Assembly: GCF_015461835.1 (NCBI RefSeq)
Contig: NZ_JACOPX010000002.1
Span: 372,001-436,000 of the forward strand
Reading direction: 5' to 3'
Source: Pseudomonas neuropathica
GTDB lineage: Bacteria; Pseudomonadota; Gammaproteobacteria; Pseudomonadales; Pseudomonadaceae
DNA: 64,000 bases
The position numbers and the translations under genes are program-made. Under the pieces are notes generated by a model that was not told where the DNA came from, did no database searches, and saw only the letters and a program-made list of their open reading frames with translations. Position 1 is the stretch's first letter; the number at the start of each line of letters is the position of its first letter. Of this stretch, positions 63,593 to 64,000 are shown piece after piece.

Positions 63593-64000
63593 AGCAGGAC
63601 TCCCTGTTCCCAGGCGGGTTCGGTCTTGGGTTCGGGTTTGCCTTGAAACATCCGGTCGAGACGCTCGATCAGCTCACGGGGCGGACGAGCGAAATACACA
63701 CCGCGACTGTCCGCGCGAGTACCGCGCAGGAACAGGTACAACGCGCCGCCAACATGCCGGTCGTAATCGTAATCAGGCAGCCGTGCCTTGAGCTGGCGAT
63801 GCAACGCCAACAGGTACAGCACGTATTGCAGGTCATAGCGGTTGTCGAGGATCGACTGTTCCATGGCCTGCTCGGTGTAAGCCAGATCATCCACGCCGAG
63901 CCAGTTGGATTTGTAGTCCGCCACGTAATAACGGCCATCGTGTTCAAAGGTCAGGTCGATGAAACCTTTGAACATGCCGTTGAGTTGCACCGGTTCGGCT
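63589..64000 (-). CDS. recB: RecB, C-terminal nuclease domain (rest outside window)
   Basis: Partial at the window end. The visible 137 codons are the C-terminal nuclease domain: GFIDLTFEHDGRYYVADYKSNW carries the catalytic Asp and Asp-x-Lys (DYK), and RYDLQYVLYLLALHRQL follows. The frame is open through base 64000. Coupled to recD by overlap. Confidence 0.95.
   Translation of the reverse strand, partial: AEPVQLNGMFKGFIDLTFEHDGRYYVADYKSNWLGVDDLAYTEQAMEQSILDNRYDLQYVLYLLALHRQLKARLPDYDYDRHVGGALYLFLRGTRADSRGVYFARPPRELIERLDRMFQGKPEPKTEPAWEQGVLL

Overview
The window reads as chromosome of a fluorescent-group Pseudomonas. It has high-GC coding DNA, lut/dld lactate oxidation genes, yfiRNB (tpbB-type) signalling genes, mmsAB, DUF1302/DUF1329 and DUF6124-type proteins, and many paired REP-like intergenic repeats typical of P. 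fluorescens relatives. Species cannot be fixed from the sequence alone.

Layout. 1-4.2 kb: end of a lactate operon (lutB, lutC, dld). 4.7-5.1 kb: the tmRNA gene ssrA. About 5.1-19.6 kb: a genomic island inserted at the 3' end of ssrA. It starts with a tyrosine recombinase and carries anti-phage genes in various states of decay: intact mcrBC, an rmuC with a foreign 3' end, a 3' fragment of hsdR, the two halves of a Zorya-type motor (zorA and zorB, both truncated and now in opposite orientation), a YaaW-family gene with an unrecognised membrane protein gene, a truncated ADP-ribosylglycohydrolase with an intact zinc-ribbon protein, and a Nudix protein whose catalytic box has lost two glutamates. 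Paired GGTATTCCA repeats with the same 12-bp spacing occur near both island ends.

19.8-31 kb: core or near-core genes. These are a periplasmic protein, an EamA exporter with a histidine-rich tail, a probable lysozyme inhibitor, DUF2252, a GNAT acetyltransferase, an envelope-modification group (ArnT-like glycosyltransferase, PAP2 phosphatase, Ais-like histidine phosphatase), and an HBM-type chemoreceptor behind a possible FliA promoter. 31-31.9 kb: a higBA toxin-antitoxin pair.

32-43 kb: DUF1329/DUF1302 outer-membrane pair, a zinc phospholipase C-like protein, and an operon of three redox/kinase genes (AGPS-like FAD oxidase, GlpD-like dehydrogenase, FGGY kinase) divergent from an AraC regulator. 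43-44.3 kb: a strongly structured leader, a DUF6124-type gene and a tandem intergenic repeat. 44.3-48.6 kb: a gntP-rpiR-D-aminoacylase operon. 48.9-55.3 kb: small redox enzymes and regulators (epimerase-like, MdaB, YgiN-like, TauE, two LysR, MerR, cupin). 55.5-59 kb: valine catabolism (mmsA, mmsB) with a LysR regulator. 59-61.4 kb: yfiRNB cyclic-di-GMP module. 61.5-64 kb: recD and the 3' end of recB.

The most interesting part is the ssrA island. If the 12.96-16.4 kb segment is flipped in the mind, zorA, zorB, the YaaW-like gene and the unknown membrane gene fall into one co-oriented operon. This suggests a Zorya-like locus with an accessory pair different from ZorC/D or ZorE, later broken by inversion.
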